A stretch of 21,697 nucleotides of DNA from an uncultured Bacillaceae bacterium (GCA_937967685.1 CALBTX010000183.1:1-21697), one strand, 5' to 3'; counted from the stretch's first letter, positions 1-8,147 are shown. Numbers and translations: made by a program. Notes: generated by a model from the sequence alone, not told the origin.

Positions 1-1
1 T

Positions 2-184
2 CAAATCCCAGAATACTGGATCGTTGATCCCGGCAATGAATCCCTCGAACAATATGTCCTCAACGGCAAGTATGAACTGCTCAATGTATATGAGCGAGAA
101 GAAACCGTTCAATCTGACCATCTCCCCTGCGTCTCTTTCACCATGGCCCAAATTGTCGATCCAGCCGCTGATATACCGGGGTAG
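2..184 (+). CDS. Uma2-family (DUF820) putative endonuclease, C-terminal fragment
   Basis: This is an open frame entering from the left window edge and ending at TAG 182-184, giving about 60 C-terminal residues. It begins with a PEYWIVDP stretch followed by a strand pattern of the type 'leqYvLnGkYELL', which is the typical end of the PD-(D/E)XK-like core of Uma2 proteins. The family is predicted to be nuclease-like and is common in cyanobacteria and some thermophilic Bacillales, usually without a known partner. The start and most catalytic residues lie outside the window. It converges on allE with 65 bp between the stops, and no clear hairpin is seen in that gap. Confidence 0.6.
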   Translation, partial: QIPEYWIVDPGNESLEQYVLNGKYELLNVYEREETVQSDHLPCVSFTMAQIVDPAADIPG

Positions 185-249
185 TCATACTTAAAACAAC
201 TTTATCAACGATTTGTTTTTCTATTTGTTTGTTCGTCCTCAGAAGCGAA

Positions 250-1011
250 TTATAGCAACACATCCCGATTGCAGTCTTTGGAGTAAACGTAAGACAGCTT
301 TTCCCTGCCGACCGCATAAGTAGCCTGAGGCACGTACGGGCCCATAAAAATGTAGTCGCCCTTTTTGACGGGGATCCACTCGTTATCCAAGTTGTAAATG
401 CCCTCCCCTGAAAGCAAGTATGCGCCGTGTTCTTGCACATGTGTTTCAATGAACGGATGGCTTCCTGCCGGATCAAAAGTCAGAATATGGAAGTTCATAT
501 CGAAAGCCAAATCATTCGGCAACAAATCTTGCAAATAAACATTGTCCATATCGGCGTAAATCTCAGCTTCAATATTTTCCGCATGTCCGGAAACGACCCA
601 AGGCTGATGGCCTTCAAGCGGCTTATATTTCTGCTTGTACAAAAATAACTTCGAATCCTCTTTGCTCATATTGCGCAAATACATTTTATGACCCGGCGGG
701 CAATACAGATATCCGCTTGTTTGAAGATCAAATGATTCATTCTCGGTGGACGCTTTTACTTTTCCTTGCAATACATAAACAAAAGTTTCGATCTCATCTC
801 CGCCAAACCCCGCAGCATTTTGACCTCCTTCGTGCATCGTCACAACGTAATCGACGAAACTCGCTCCCAGCTTCGGAGAAGCCAGTATGGATATTGTGCA
901 GTTTTCAAATCCGGGAACGACATTGTTGACCAACCCTTCCGGGGGAATCAGTGCGAATTTGCCGTGCTTGATGATGGCCCGGCTGGACAATAGATCTTTG
1001 GGATAACCCAT
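250..1011 (-). CDS. allE: (S)-ureidoglycine aminohydrolase (bicupin)
   Basis: This 253-residue cytosolic bicupin is expected to convert (S)-ureidoglycine to (S)-ureidoglycolate and ammonia, the step after allantoate amidohydrolase. The C-terminal cupin carries the Mn-ligand set of the family: Glu189, His191 and His195 in an ETHVQEH segment and Gln229 in VPQATY. A conserved lysine follows near residue 245. The N-terminal cupin (about 35-125) lacks such a set, as is usual. The frame is open to an upstream ATG at 1044, but GAAGGAGAG at 1019-1027 lies 7 bases before the ATG at 1011, which is therefore the preferred start. It is the last gene of the minus-strand allC - TIM-barrel - allE set, 59 bp after its neighbour. 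Many bacilli use the aminotransferase PucG at this point instead. Confidence 0.88.
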   Translation of the reverse strand: MGYPKDLLSSRAIIKHGKFALIPPEGLVNNVVPGFENCTISILASPKLGASFVDYVVTMHEGGQNAAGFGGDEIETFVYVLQGKVKASTENESFDLQTSGYLYCPPGHKMYLRNMSKEDSKLFLYKQKYKPLEGHQPWVVSGHAENIEAEIYADMDNVYLQDLLPNDLAFDMNFHILTFDPAGSHPFIETHVQEHGAYLLSGEGIYNLDNEWIPVKKGDYIFMGPYVPQATYAVGREKLSYVYSKDCNRDVLL

Positions 1012-1070
1012 AACACATCTCTCCTTCAGTATGTCAGTTTGCAAATTTGTAGAATGCCATGTTTACATGT

Positions 1071-1883
1071 TTATATGTTTAACACTTCGGTCAATTCCAG
1101 CGCAGCGATTTCTATCAGTCGCTCCGAACAGGATGAATACGGATAGGGGGGAGTCAAAATGACGTATCCGGTATATGGAATTGTGCGCAATGCTCGCATC
1201 ATGGAACGCAAATCGATGTCCCCCTCGAGAGCAGAAACAAAATCTCCCGTGACTTGGCGATAGTTTTTCACGTGCATGGCCACGATGCGTTGACCCAGCA
1301 ATTGGATAAAATGATCCGGGTAGCCGGTGACCATGGCGTTTCCGTTGTCAAAATAGGCTTGAACGGCCGGATGGTTGATCTCATCCAGAAAGCGAACGAA
1401 CTCCATCGGACTGGGCAAGAATTTGTTACACACATTTTCTATGCCGATGGTAATTCCCGCGGCGGATGCTTCCGGCGCCAATTTGATAAGGGAAGCCTGT
1501 GCCAAATCATAAGCAGACTGGTACGGCTGATCAGCGGTCAACACACCCGGAACGATTTGTATGACTTTCGTTCCCATCTCCGCAGCCAGTTCTATCATCC
1601 GCATGGCGATGTCCTCGCCTTTTTCACGCAGCCTTGTGTCATTGGAAGAAAGCGCGTAATGGTTGAAAAGTCCCGTGGATATGGAAGCGAGTTCCAAACC
1701 GCTGTCCTTGATCCTTTGGGCAAGCATCCTTGCCTCAGCAGGAGTTGTCTCCGCAGTTATTTTTCCTTCCCCTTCACGAAAATTGAGTTCCACCCCATCG
1801 AATCCCGCTTTTCCTGCCGCTTGCAGAAACGTTTCCGTGTCCATAGCAGGGATAAATGCAGCATCGCTTAGCCCTTTTTTCAT
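1071..1883 (-). CDS. Sugar phosphate isomerase/epimerase-like TIM-barrel protein (xylose isomerase-like superfamily)
   Basis: The 270-residue protein has the AP-endonuclease-2 / hydroxypyruvate isomerase fold pattern: GFDGVELN near 27-34, IGIENV with Glu149, YFDNGN with Asp179, AMHVKN with His204 and EGDIDL near 220-225. These are three of the four usual metal ligands. The fourth, normally a Glu after a hydrophobic strand near the C terminus, is Thr244 here (VILTPPYP, codon ACT). An AAGGGG ribosome site precedes the ATG. It sits between allC and allE, 122 bp after allC, so a role in allantoin or glyoxylate metabolism is inferred. E. coli keeps hyi (hydroxypyruvate isomerase) in its allantoin regulon, but no gcl partner is seen here. 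The substrate is unknown; hydroxypyruvate isomerase, a ureidoglycolate-processing enzyme or a C-N epimerase are all open. Confidence 0.7.
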   Translation of the reverse strand: MKKGLSDAAFIPAMDTETFLQAAGKAGFDGVELNFREGEGKITAETTPAEARMLAQRIKDSGLELASISTGLFNHYALSSNDTRLREKGEDIAMRMIELAAEMGTKVIQIVPGVLTADQPYQSAYDLAQASLIKLAPEASAAGITIGIENVCNKFLPSPMEFVRFLDEINHPAVQAYFDNGNAMVTGYPDHFIQLLGQRIVAMHVKNYRQVTGDFVSALEGDIDLRSMMRALRTIPYTGYVILTPPYPYSSCSERLIEIAALELTEVLNI

Positions 1884-2005
1884 GCAAAAACCCCTTTCTC
1901 CATAGGCTCGTTGTCAAATCTAAGTCATCTTTGCCGAATAACTTTGCAATAAGAAATCATAACGGGGAGAAATCGCCACGAACGGAAATCGCAAACGTAC
2001 CGAAC

Positions 2006-3262
2006 TTATGACAGCATTTCCTCCTTATAAGCGAGGTGATATAACGTACGAATGAGAACCTGTACACCTCTGGCCAAATCTTTTGGATCTGTATATTCAT
2101 GCGGTGAATGACTAATCCCTCTTCGGCTGGGTACAAAGAGCATCGTTGAGGGCATATGAGCGGCCATCACTTGGGCATCGTGACCAGCCCCGCTGTGCAT
2201 CATTTTGTAACTGATCCCGCTCTGCTCGCATTGTTCCTTCAGTACAATGGCGAGACGTTCGTCCATTGCAACCGGAGCGGTATCCACCCACTGATCGATC
2301 TCAATCTTTACGCCGACTTGCCGGGCAATCTGTTGCATATCGGCAAGCGCCTGATCGGTAAAGTCCTCCAGTTCCCCTTGATCAATATGTCGGACATCCA
2401 GCGTGAACGTCGCTTGTCCGGGAACAACGTTGGCGATGTTCGGTTGAAGATTGATTTTGCCCACGGTAGCTACGAGCGGTTCTCCGTGTGCTACAGCCAG
2501 CTCATGCACCGCTTGAGCCATGCGGAAAGCGGCTTGGCCGGCGTCTTTGCGGTATTTCATCGGCGTCGTTCCAGCATGATTGGCCTCGCCTGTGACGACG
2601 ATCGTATATCGTCGCTGGCCGACAATATGACGAACAATACCGACCGACTTCCGCTCCCTTTCTAACACACCGCCTTGTTCCACATGCAGCTCGATAAACG
2701 CTTTCAAATCGGATCGGACCCGCTGCGATTGGGGAGGAAAATCGAAGCCGGCCTGATGCATGGCCTCCACAAAGGGGATGCCGTCAAAATCATGCACGTT
2801 GCGCATATCTTCCACGCTATACTCCCCGACGATATTGTTCGAACCCCAAAAGGATACTGGAAAGCGGCTGCCTTCTTCTTCGGCAATGGAAACGACTTCA
2901 AGATTACGCAATGGCTGCCCATATTTTTCCTGTAAATATTGGATAGCCAAAAAGCCAGCAATGATGCCGTACTGACCGTCATATAAACCCCCATTTTTGA
3001 CGGTATCGATATGCGAACCCGTTAAAATCGTTTCCTCTTTGTACCGGGATCCTTGCAGTTGACCGAACAGATTGCCGATCGCATCATAGTGGACCTCCAG
3101 CCCTGCTTCCAGAAATAATTTTTCCAATGCTTTTTGGGCAGCCAACCATTCCGGTGTGTAAAGCAAACGGGATATACCCCCTCCCGGATCCTTGCCAAAA
3201 GCGCCCAACCATTCCAGCAGGTGACCGATCTTTTCTTCAATATGTAATTCAATACGCATCAT
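2006..3262 (-). CDS. allC: Allantoate amidohydrolase (M20/ArgE-type amidase)
   Basis: This 418-residue protein belongs to the allantoate amidohydrolase / N-carbamoyl-L-amino-acid hydrolase family. It should hydrolyse allantoate to ureidoglycine, CO2 and ammonia. Binuclear-metal residues are visible: His84 (TGSHIDTV), Asp95 (GGLYDGQYG), Glu129/Glu130 (AEEEGSRF), His193 (ELHVEQG) and His385 (GISHSP), plus the GAGHDA substrate loop at 358-363. A dimerisation insert covers roughly 210-325. The gene context of allE, allB and pucR favours allantoate over N-carbamoyl amino acids; B. subtilis calls this gene pucF. Two adjacent ATGs exist: GAGGGGG at 3267-3273 is 4 bases from the ATG at 3262 and 7 from the one at 3259, so the true start may be 3259. 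It is the first gene of the minus-strand set and divergent from pucR across 220 bp. Confidence 0.88.
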   Translation of the reverse strand: MMRIELHIEEKIGHLLEWLGAFGKDPGGGISRLLYTPEWLAAQKALEKLFLEAGLEVHYDAIGNLFGQLQGSRYKEETILTGSHIDTVKNGGLYDGQYGIIAGFLAIQYLQEKYGQPLRNLEVVSIAEEEGSRFPVSFWGSNNIVGEYSVEDMRNVHDFDGIPFVEAMHQAGFDFPPQSQRVRSDLKAFIELHVEQGGVLERERKSVGIVRHIVGQRRYTIVVTGEANHAGTTPMKYRKDAGQAAFRMAQAVHELAVAHGEPLVATVGKINLQPNIANVVPGQATFTLDVRHIDQGELEDFTDQALADMQQIARQVGVKIEIDQWVDTAPVAMDERLAIVLKEQCEQSGISYKMMHSGAGHDAQVMAAHMPSTMLFVPSRRGISHSPHEYTDPKDLARGVQVLIRTLYHLAYKEEMLS

Positions 3263-3482
3263 CCCGCCCCCTCATACCGAACATATTGAGCAACAACACA
3301 ACCCATTCTTTTTATATATAGCAGGCCTATTTTCAATATAATCCTCTTCGTTGATGAAATCATTGTTAATAGTAAACAAAAATTGTTTTGAATTTTATAT
3401 ATTTTTAACGTAAAATAAACCCAAATCGGATGAGTTGGTTGTCCTTTTTCCATGAGACAGCAGGGTCGAGGAGGAGCGATCA
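3263..3482. promoter_or_regulatory. Divergent pucR / allC control region
   Basis: This is a 220-bp AT-rich gap between the allC and pucR starts. For pucR (+), a good sigma-A-type promoter is present: TTGAAT 3388-3393, a 17-bp spacer, TAAAAT 3411-3416. The pucR ribosome site GAGGAGGAG is at 3468-3476. For allC (-), the TATATA-rich stretch 3312-3345 probably holds the -10, but no convincing -35 was found. An inverted repeat AAACAA-AAA-TTGTTT at 3374-3388 touches the -35 of the pucR promoter and could be an operator. Confidence 0.55.
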
Positions 3483-5111
3483 ATGAAAACCGTCAAAGAT
3501 TTATTTATTTTGGAAGGCATGAAAGACAGTACGGTTTTAGCCGGTCATCAGGGTCTGACACGCCCTGTGCGGTTCGTCAACATTTCGGATACACCGGATG
3601 TGATTAAAATTTTGAATAAAGATGATTTGCTTTTAACGACCGCATATCCTTTCCAAAATCAAACACCCAAATTGCGCCGCTTAATCGAACAGATGAACGC
3701 CCTCCGTTGTGCGGGAATCGTCATTCGGATTGACCGATTCTTAAAAGAATTGCCTTTGGAAGTGAAAAGGGTGGCCGATCAGCTGTCCTTCCCTGTCATT
3801 AATTTGCCCCCGCAATATACGTTGGGCGAAGTATCTCATTATATCCTTAATTACTTAAATAACGACAAAGCTGAGAAACTGTACTATGCGCTCCATGTGC
3901 ACAATAAATTTTCCGAAATGATGTTCAAAGGTTACGATCTCCCCTCTCTCGTTGAACAATTGGGGCAATTTCTCAAACGCCCCGTCTTGTTACTGAATCA
4001 CCGCGGGGAAAAAATAGCCGGTCATCATGATTTCCGGAAAACGTCCATGCAGTACATAGAAAGAGAAGTGATAGAAAAAGCTCAAAAAGATATTGTTGCA
4101 GCCCGAAAAGGAACCACGTTTGAGATTGCTTCCGAATCATACCGTACCGTGACCACTTTCCCGGTAAAAACCCAACATCGCTATCCGAGTGTCTTGCTGA
4201 TTTTCGACGCAAAGTCTTTGCCTTATCCCGCTTCCCAAATGGCTATCAAACAAGCCTGTCATGTCATTTCCTTTACACTCATCAAAGAACAAGCGATAGA
4301 GGAAAATTCAAGACTGTTCAAAAACAACTTTTTTGCCGATCTGATTGAAGAGCGAATCCATTCAGCACAGGAAATCGTCAACCGTTCCGAACATTATGGC
4401 CTGAAAGCGAACATGAAAACCGTTTGTATCGTCTGTCACATAGATGAAGATGAGAATGAGGGAACTCTCCACGAAAATCAGAGGAGAGAACTGCATAACA
4501 GCATTTACGAGCATCTCGAAGACGCCCTGGTGAGCAGCCGTCTGCAGGGGACCTTATTTATCAGAGAGAGATACATTGTGCTGTTGATCCAATTTCCTCA
4601 TTACACGGAAAAAGAAATGAAATCTGTGCAATCTTTTTTGGAGGATGTACAAAACCAACTTGAAGGGCACATTCCCGTTTCATTCGGTGTCAGCAACCAA
4701 ATTCAAGCGCTGCAAAATGTTTCGACCGCCTATGAAGAGGCTGTTGAAGCGTTAAAAAGCGGCTATGACCTGAACATGTCCGGCTTCATTAAATTTTACA
4801 GAACGAGAGAGATTAAGGAACTGCTGGGGATGATCCCCCGGAAATTTTTAAGCGAATTCTATGAAAACACGTTGAAATCACTGGCCTATTCCCAAACGAA
4901 GGAAGATCTGGAATTGGTCAAAACGATCCAGGTCTATCTGGATTCGCAATGCGAAATATCGGAAACATCCAGGAAATTGTACGTGCACAGGAACACGGTC
5001 AAGTACCGCATTGAAAAAGCAGAAGCCTTGCTGAACCGCGATTTAAGAGACCCCTCGGATTCTCTGCGCATTCGCGTAGCCCTCCTGATCGGCTCCTTCA
5101 TTCAGGATTAA
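3483..5111 (+). CDS. pucR: PucR-family transcriptional regulator of purine/allantoin catabolism
   Basis: This 542-residue regulator begins with a PucR N-terminal domain (about 1-125; start MKTVKDLFILEGMK, with the 'DLLLTTAYPF' segment near 47-57). A variable sensor/CdaR-GGDEF-like middle follows, about 270-470. It ends in a PucR-type helix-turn-helix at about 488-517 with the family signature 'SRKLYVHRNTVKYRIEK'. In B. subtilis PucR activates purine-degradation genes in response to allantoin-type intermediates, and the location here between the two allantoin operons fits that role. The length matches PucR proteins of bacilli. The start is supported by GAGGAGGAG ending 6 bases before the ATG. 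It has its own promoter and probably autoregulates. Its stop converges on the permease operon, 57 bp from the permease stop. Confidence 0.85.
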   Translation: MKTVKDLFILEGMKDSTVLAGHQGLTRPVRFVNISDTPDVIKILNKDDLLLTTAYPFQNQTPKLRRLIEQMNALRCAGIVIRIDRFLKELPLEVKRVADQLSFPVINLPPQYTLGEVSHYILNYLNNDKAEKLYYALHVHNKFSEMMFKGYDLPSLVEQLGQFLKRPVLLLNHRGEKIAGHHDFRKTSMQYIEREVIEKAQKDIVAARKGTTFEIASESYRTVTTFPVKTQHRYPSVLLIFDAKSLPYPASQMAIKQACHVISFTLIKEQAIEENSRLFKNNFFADLIEERIHSAQEIVNRSEHYGLKANMKTVCIVCHIDEDENEGTLHENQRRELHNSIYEHLEDALVSSRLQGTLFIRERYIVLLIQFPHYTEKEMKSVQSFLEDVQNQLEGHIPVSFGVSNQIQALQNVSTAYEEAVEALKSGYDLNMSGFIKFYRTREIKELLGMIPRKFLSEFYENTLKSLAYSQTKEDLELVKTIQVYLDSQCEISETSRKLYVHRNTVKYRIEKAEALLNRDLRDPSDSLRIRVALLIGSFIQD

Positions 5112-5167
5112 CCCGTCCACTGCATGGCTTGAGCAATGATTAAGAAAACAATGGCCGCACTACTCAT
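5108..5167 (-). CDS. Possible 19-residue hydrophobic peptide coupled to the permease
   Basis: A short frame starts one base after the permease stop codon and encodes MSSAAIVFLIIAQAMQWTG, ending at a TAA whose bases overlap the pucR stop on the other strand. A GAGGAA Shine-Dalgarno lies in the last permease codons, 6 bases before the ATG, so translational coupling is plausible. The peptide is almost wholly hydrophobic and would form one short membrane helix. Some transporters are known to have tiny membrane subunits, for example the MetS small subunit of NSS transporters, which also starts with MS-x-SAI-like residues. For NCS1 permeases this is inference only. A chance ORF remains quite possible. 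Confidence 0.3.
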   Translation of the reverse strand: MSSAAIVFLIIAQAMQWTG

Positions 5168-5168
5168 A

Positions 5169-6566
5169 TTATTCCTCAAATATGGTTCCTTTTTTAAATT
5201 TGGAATTTTTGAACGCAAATTTCATTAAAAGGAGATATGATATCCCTGAAGTGATCAGGCCTAAGATCCAAGCGAGATCCACTTGAATAAATGCCGCTCC
5301 GGCACCTATAAACAGGGCGATTAAGGCACATTCGTTATACCCGACAAACATACCGTCTTCATCGTACAGCTCCGTGATGTTCACTGTTCTCTTTCTTAAG
5401 ATATAATATTCGACTAAAAGAATGGCAATGATTGGCCCTAAAAACGCAGAGTAAATCAAAATGAATAAATCGAGTCCTCTGGCATTATCTTCTTTCACAA
5501 GAATCCATGGGAAAGACGCAATCGCCAGCAAACCAACAACGGTCACGGAAATTTTATATTTTGCTTTCGTCAGCAGTGTAAATACATATGCTGGTGGGAC
5601 GATATTGGCGATCATGTTTGTTGCAATCACCGCCAGGATGATAAAAACAGAGATCACTACTGTAAAATAAGGATTATCCAAAACGATCGGTAATGCTTGT
5701 GCAGGATTTGTCATCCCTGTCACACTGGCCAGCATCACACCGACCATCAGCACAAAGCCATATGCTAACGTATTAGGTGTAAAATACAACAGAAATCGCT
5801 TGCCGTCGCTCATACCTGCCTTCAGCTCCCTGGAATAATCACACGAATTCAGGAAAATCGCTGCATAGTTTCCTAGGAACACCATGATAAATCCAAAGAA
5901 TGCCAAACCCCATGTTCCCTCTACCTGTACTAAATTTTGGGCAAGATCCTCTCTGTATGACGTGATCAATATGCCAAACACATACACTAAAGCGATCATA
6001 ATGGCGGTGGAAGCGACGGTTTCAACCCATTTTATCGCCGTGAACCCATACAATGAAAGCAGGATTTGTATGATTTGTAATACGACAAAGCAAATAAAAA
6101 TGTTATCAAATGATCCGCTCGTCACAACCTTTAGAATTTCATTGAGGGCGGTACCCCCAATCCAACTCTGAACACCATACCAAATCACTGCTGGAACAGC
6201 CCTCAGAAGAGCTGAAATAATCGTTCCTTTAAGTCCAAAAGACATCCGAAGCTGTACGACGTATGGTATGCCTTCCTTATATCCGAGTCTGTCATTTAAA
6301 ACAAATAAGCTTGATATGATTAAGATTGAAACAATGGCTGCCGCAAGTGATTGAAAAAGGTTAAGGGTTGCCGTTCCCGCTATAACAATGCTGGCTCCAA
6401 GCGTCATATTCCCCATATTTGTACCATCACCCGCCCACATGAACATATATGAAACGGGACCAACAGTTCTATCTTTTTCGGTGTTGGGCATTAATGATTC
6501 ATCTAAACTCGTATTGTGGGGGAGCTGTAGGTCGTTAGCAATTTTCGGACTTGTCGACATGGTCAT
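5169..6566 (-). CDS. pucI: NCS1-family nucleobase/allantoin:cation symporter (PucI-like allantoin permease)
   Basis: This 465-residue polytopic membrane protein has about 12 predicted helices. The N-terminal segment RTVGPVSYMFMWAGDGTNMG (33-52) is typical of the NCS1 family's helix 1 region, and AVIWYGVQSWIGG near 125-137 is another NCS1 signature. Allantoin uptake is inferred from its operon with allantoinase; substrate could also be a related hydantoin or purine. The gene overlaps allB by 4 bases (ATGA), so it is translationally coupled. A second ATG at codon 3 is better spaced (9 bases) from the GAGGAG in the allB end than the first (3 bases), so the true start may be 6560. Cytoplasmic tails are short, and the protein is slightly shorter than B. 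subtilis PucI. Confidence 0.82.
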   Translation of the reverse strand: MTMSTSPKIANDLQLPHNTSLDESLMPNTEKDRTVGPVSYMFMWAGDGTNMGNMTLGASIVIAGTATLNLFQSLAAAIVSILIISSLFVLNDRLGYKEGIPYVVQLRMSFGLKGTIISALLRAVPAVIWYGVQSWIGGTALNEILKVVTSGSFDNIFICFVVLQIIQILLSLYGFTAIKWVETVASTAIMIALVYVFGILITSYREDLAQNLVQVEGTWGLAFFGFIMVFLGNYAAIFLNSCDYSRELKAGMSDGKRFLLYFTPNTLAYGFVLMVGVMLASVTGMTNPAQALPIVLDNPYFTVVISVFIILAVIATNMIANIVPPAYVFTLLTKAKYKISVTVVGLLAIASFPWILVKEDNARGLDLFILIYSAFLGPIIAILLVEYYILRKRTVNITELYDEDGMFVGYNECALIALFIGAGAAFIQVDLAWILGLITSGISYLLLMKFAFKNSKFKKGTIFEE

Positions 6567-7921
6567 TCACTCCTCGTCATGAGTTCTCCTATCGGTTCAC
6601 CGATAATACCTCTGTCAACATCAAAAACTTCATTTCCGCGCACGAAAGTTTTTGTAATTCTACAGTTTATCTCGCGCCCTTCGTAAGGGCTGAATTTATT
6701 CTTATAATATAAATCTTCTCTTTTTAAGCGATACGATGCATTGGGGTCTAATAAAATCATGTCCGCGTCTTTTCCAAGCGCAATCTCTCCTTTGTTCTGC
6801 AGATTAAAACGTGCAGCCGGCGTTGTGGCAATGAACTCGACAAATCGATTGACCGAAAGCCCTCTCCCTTTTACAGCAAGATCAAACATTAAATCAACAC
6901 TATTTTGGCAGCCGCTAATCCCACCCCAGGCTTCAAAAATATTCCCCTGCTTCAAATCTTCCGTACACGGTGAATGGTCAGAAGCTAACCAATCAATATG
7001 ACCATTGAGGAGGTCTTGCCATAGCTTTTCTTGATCTTTTTTTCTCCGTAATGGCGGGGCGCATTTTGCTTTATTGCCAATGTCAACAAACTCTTCCGCA
7101 CTAATCGCAAAATAATGAGGACAAGATTCAAGGGTCACATCAAGCCCTTCCGAACGGGCTTTTAAAATTTCGTGAACAGCTTCAGAACTGCTGATATGTG
7201 CCAAATGAAGCCGACAGCCGGTTTCTTTGGCAAAAAATAGCGCACGCCTGACGGCTTCCACCTCTGTAAAAACGGGACGTGAGTCCACATAGTCCATGAC
7301 AGTCGTTTGACCGTTTTTAATTTTCTCTTCTGCCAGCTTATCTGTAATGGAGGCATTTTCCGCATGGATGCATAATATGTGACCTAATTCCGCTAATTTT
7401 TTCATCCCTTGATACAATGAATAGTCGTCCACATTGACAAAATCTCCAGGTTGATCACTTCCACAAGTTGCCATGAAGCATTTAAAAGCCGGAACACCGG
7501 CATTTGCCAGATCTTCTAAATCCTCAAGGTTATGCGGCACAAGACCCCCATAAAATGAATAATCGACATAGTTCTTCCCTTTCGCCGCTTCGAGCTTGAG
7601 TTTAAGAGCAGCAGTATTCGTTGTTGCGGGCAATGCATTAAGAGGCATTTCTACATAACTCGTTGTACCTCCGGCCGCCATCGCTTTGGTCCCCGTTTCA
7701 AATCCTTCCCATTCTGTCCGTCCTGGTTCACTGAGGTGCATATGTGTATCAACCATTCCAGGCATCACATATTGTCCCGATGCTTGAACAATATGCTTAG
7801 CTTCCTCATCAATTTCATCGGCTATGACGGCGATTTTCCCGTTTTTTACTCCTACATCAGCCCTACGAACACCATCACGGAAGACAACATGACCATCTTT
7901 AATAATTAAATCCATTTCCAT
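6563..7921 (-). CDS. allB: Allantoinase (cyclic amidohydrolase)
   Basis: This 452-residue amidohydrolase should open the hydantoin ring of (S)-allantoin to give allantoate in the cytosol. All binuclear-metal residues are present in the canonical order: His60 and His62 (VDTHMHLSEPG), Lys147 (FKCFMA, the carbamylated lysine), His186 (CIHAEN), His242 (LAHISS) and Asp315 (ASDHSP). These match the E. coli allantoinase positions almost exactly. The frame is open to a GTG at 7927, but that GTG lies inside the AAAGGTG ribosome site, so the ATG at 7921 is chosen. It is the first gene of the minus-strand allB-permease operon. A cre-like sequence about 40 bp upstream suggests carbon catabolite control. 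B. subtilis calls the orthologue pucH. Confidence 0.92.
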   Translation of the reverse strand: MEMDLIIKDGHVVFRDGVRRADVGVKNGKIAVIADEIDEEAKHIVQASGQYVMPGMVDTHMHLSEPGRTEWEGFETGTKAMAAGGTTSYVEMPLNALPATTNTAALKLKLEAAKGKNYVDYSFYGGLVPHNLEDLEDLANAGVPAFKCFMATCGSDQPGDFVNVDDYSLYQGMKKLAELGHILCIHAENASITDKLAEEKIKNGQTTVMDYVDSRPVFTEVEAVRRALFFAKETGCRLHLAHISSSEAVHEILKARSEGLDVTLESCPHYFAISAEEFVDIGNKAKCAPPLRRKKDQEKLWQDLLNGHIDWLASDHSPCTEDLKQGNIFEAWGGISGCQNSVDLMFDLAVKGRGLSVNRFVEFIATTPAARFNLQNKGEIALGKDADMILLDPNASYRLKREDLYYKNKFSPYEGREINCRITKTFVRGNEVFDVDRGIIGEPIGELMTRSE

Positions 7922-7962
7922 CAACACCTTTTTTGAATATTTACAACATTAAAAATAAAGTG

Positions 7963-7978
7963 TTGGTAACGCTTCCAA
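7963..7978 (-). promoter_or_regulatory. Candidate cre (CcpA) site upstream of allB
   Basis: Read on the minus strand the 16-mer TTGGAAGCGTTACCAA fits the relaxed cre consensus WTGNAANCGNWNNCWW at every position. It is also the core of a perfect inverted repeat TGTTGG-8-CCAACA (7961-7980). It lies 42-57 bp before the allB start, where binding of CcpA would block transcription or elongation. Fit to the stricter TGWAANCGNTNWCA form has two mismatches. A PucR or other operator is an alternative reading of the same palindrome. Confidence 0.5.
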
Positions 7979-8147
7979 CAAGTTGCCCGGGCATTCCGAA
8001 GCAAACATGTTCTGAGCAAGCACTTTAAATTTATATTAGTTTAACTCTTTCAAAAAATCATTATCATTTTTACACAAAACAAACACATCCGTTTGTGCAT
8101 CATCAATAACTGTAAAATGGAGAACATACTCCAAACACCGCTCCATG

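Noticed and set aside
185..249. Terminator between the Uma2 fragment and allE
   Set aside because: Only a weak AT-only pairing (AAAACAA with TTGTTTT) is present; no GC-containing stem was found.
1254..1871. A 205-codon plus-strand frame across the TIM-barrel gene
   Set aside because: It is antisense to a gene with a consistent ribosome site and family motifs; its own translation looks like noise.
3430..3442. PucR box (TTGGTT at 3435-3440)
   Set aside because: Only the TTGGTT core matches the B. subtilis consensus WWWCNTTGGTTAA; the conserved C and the trailing AA are missing.
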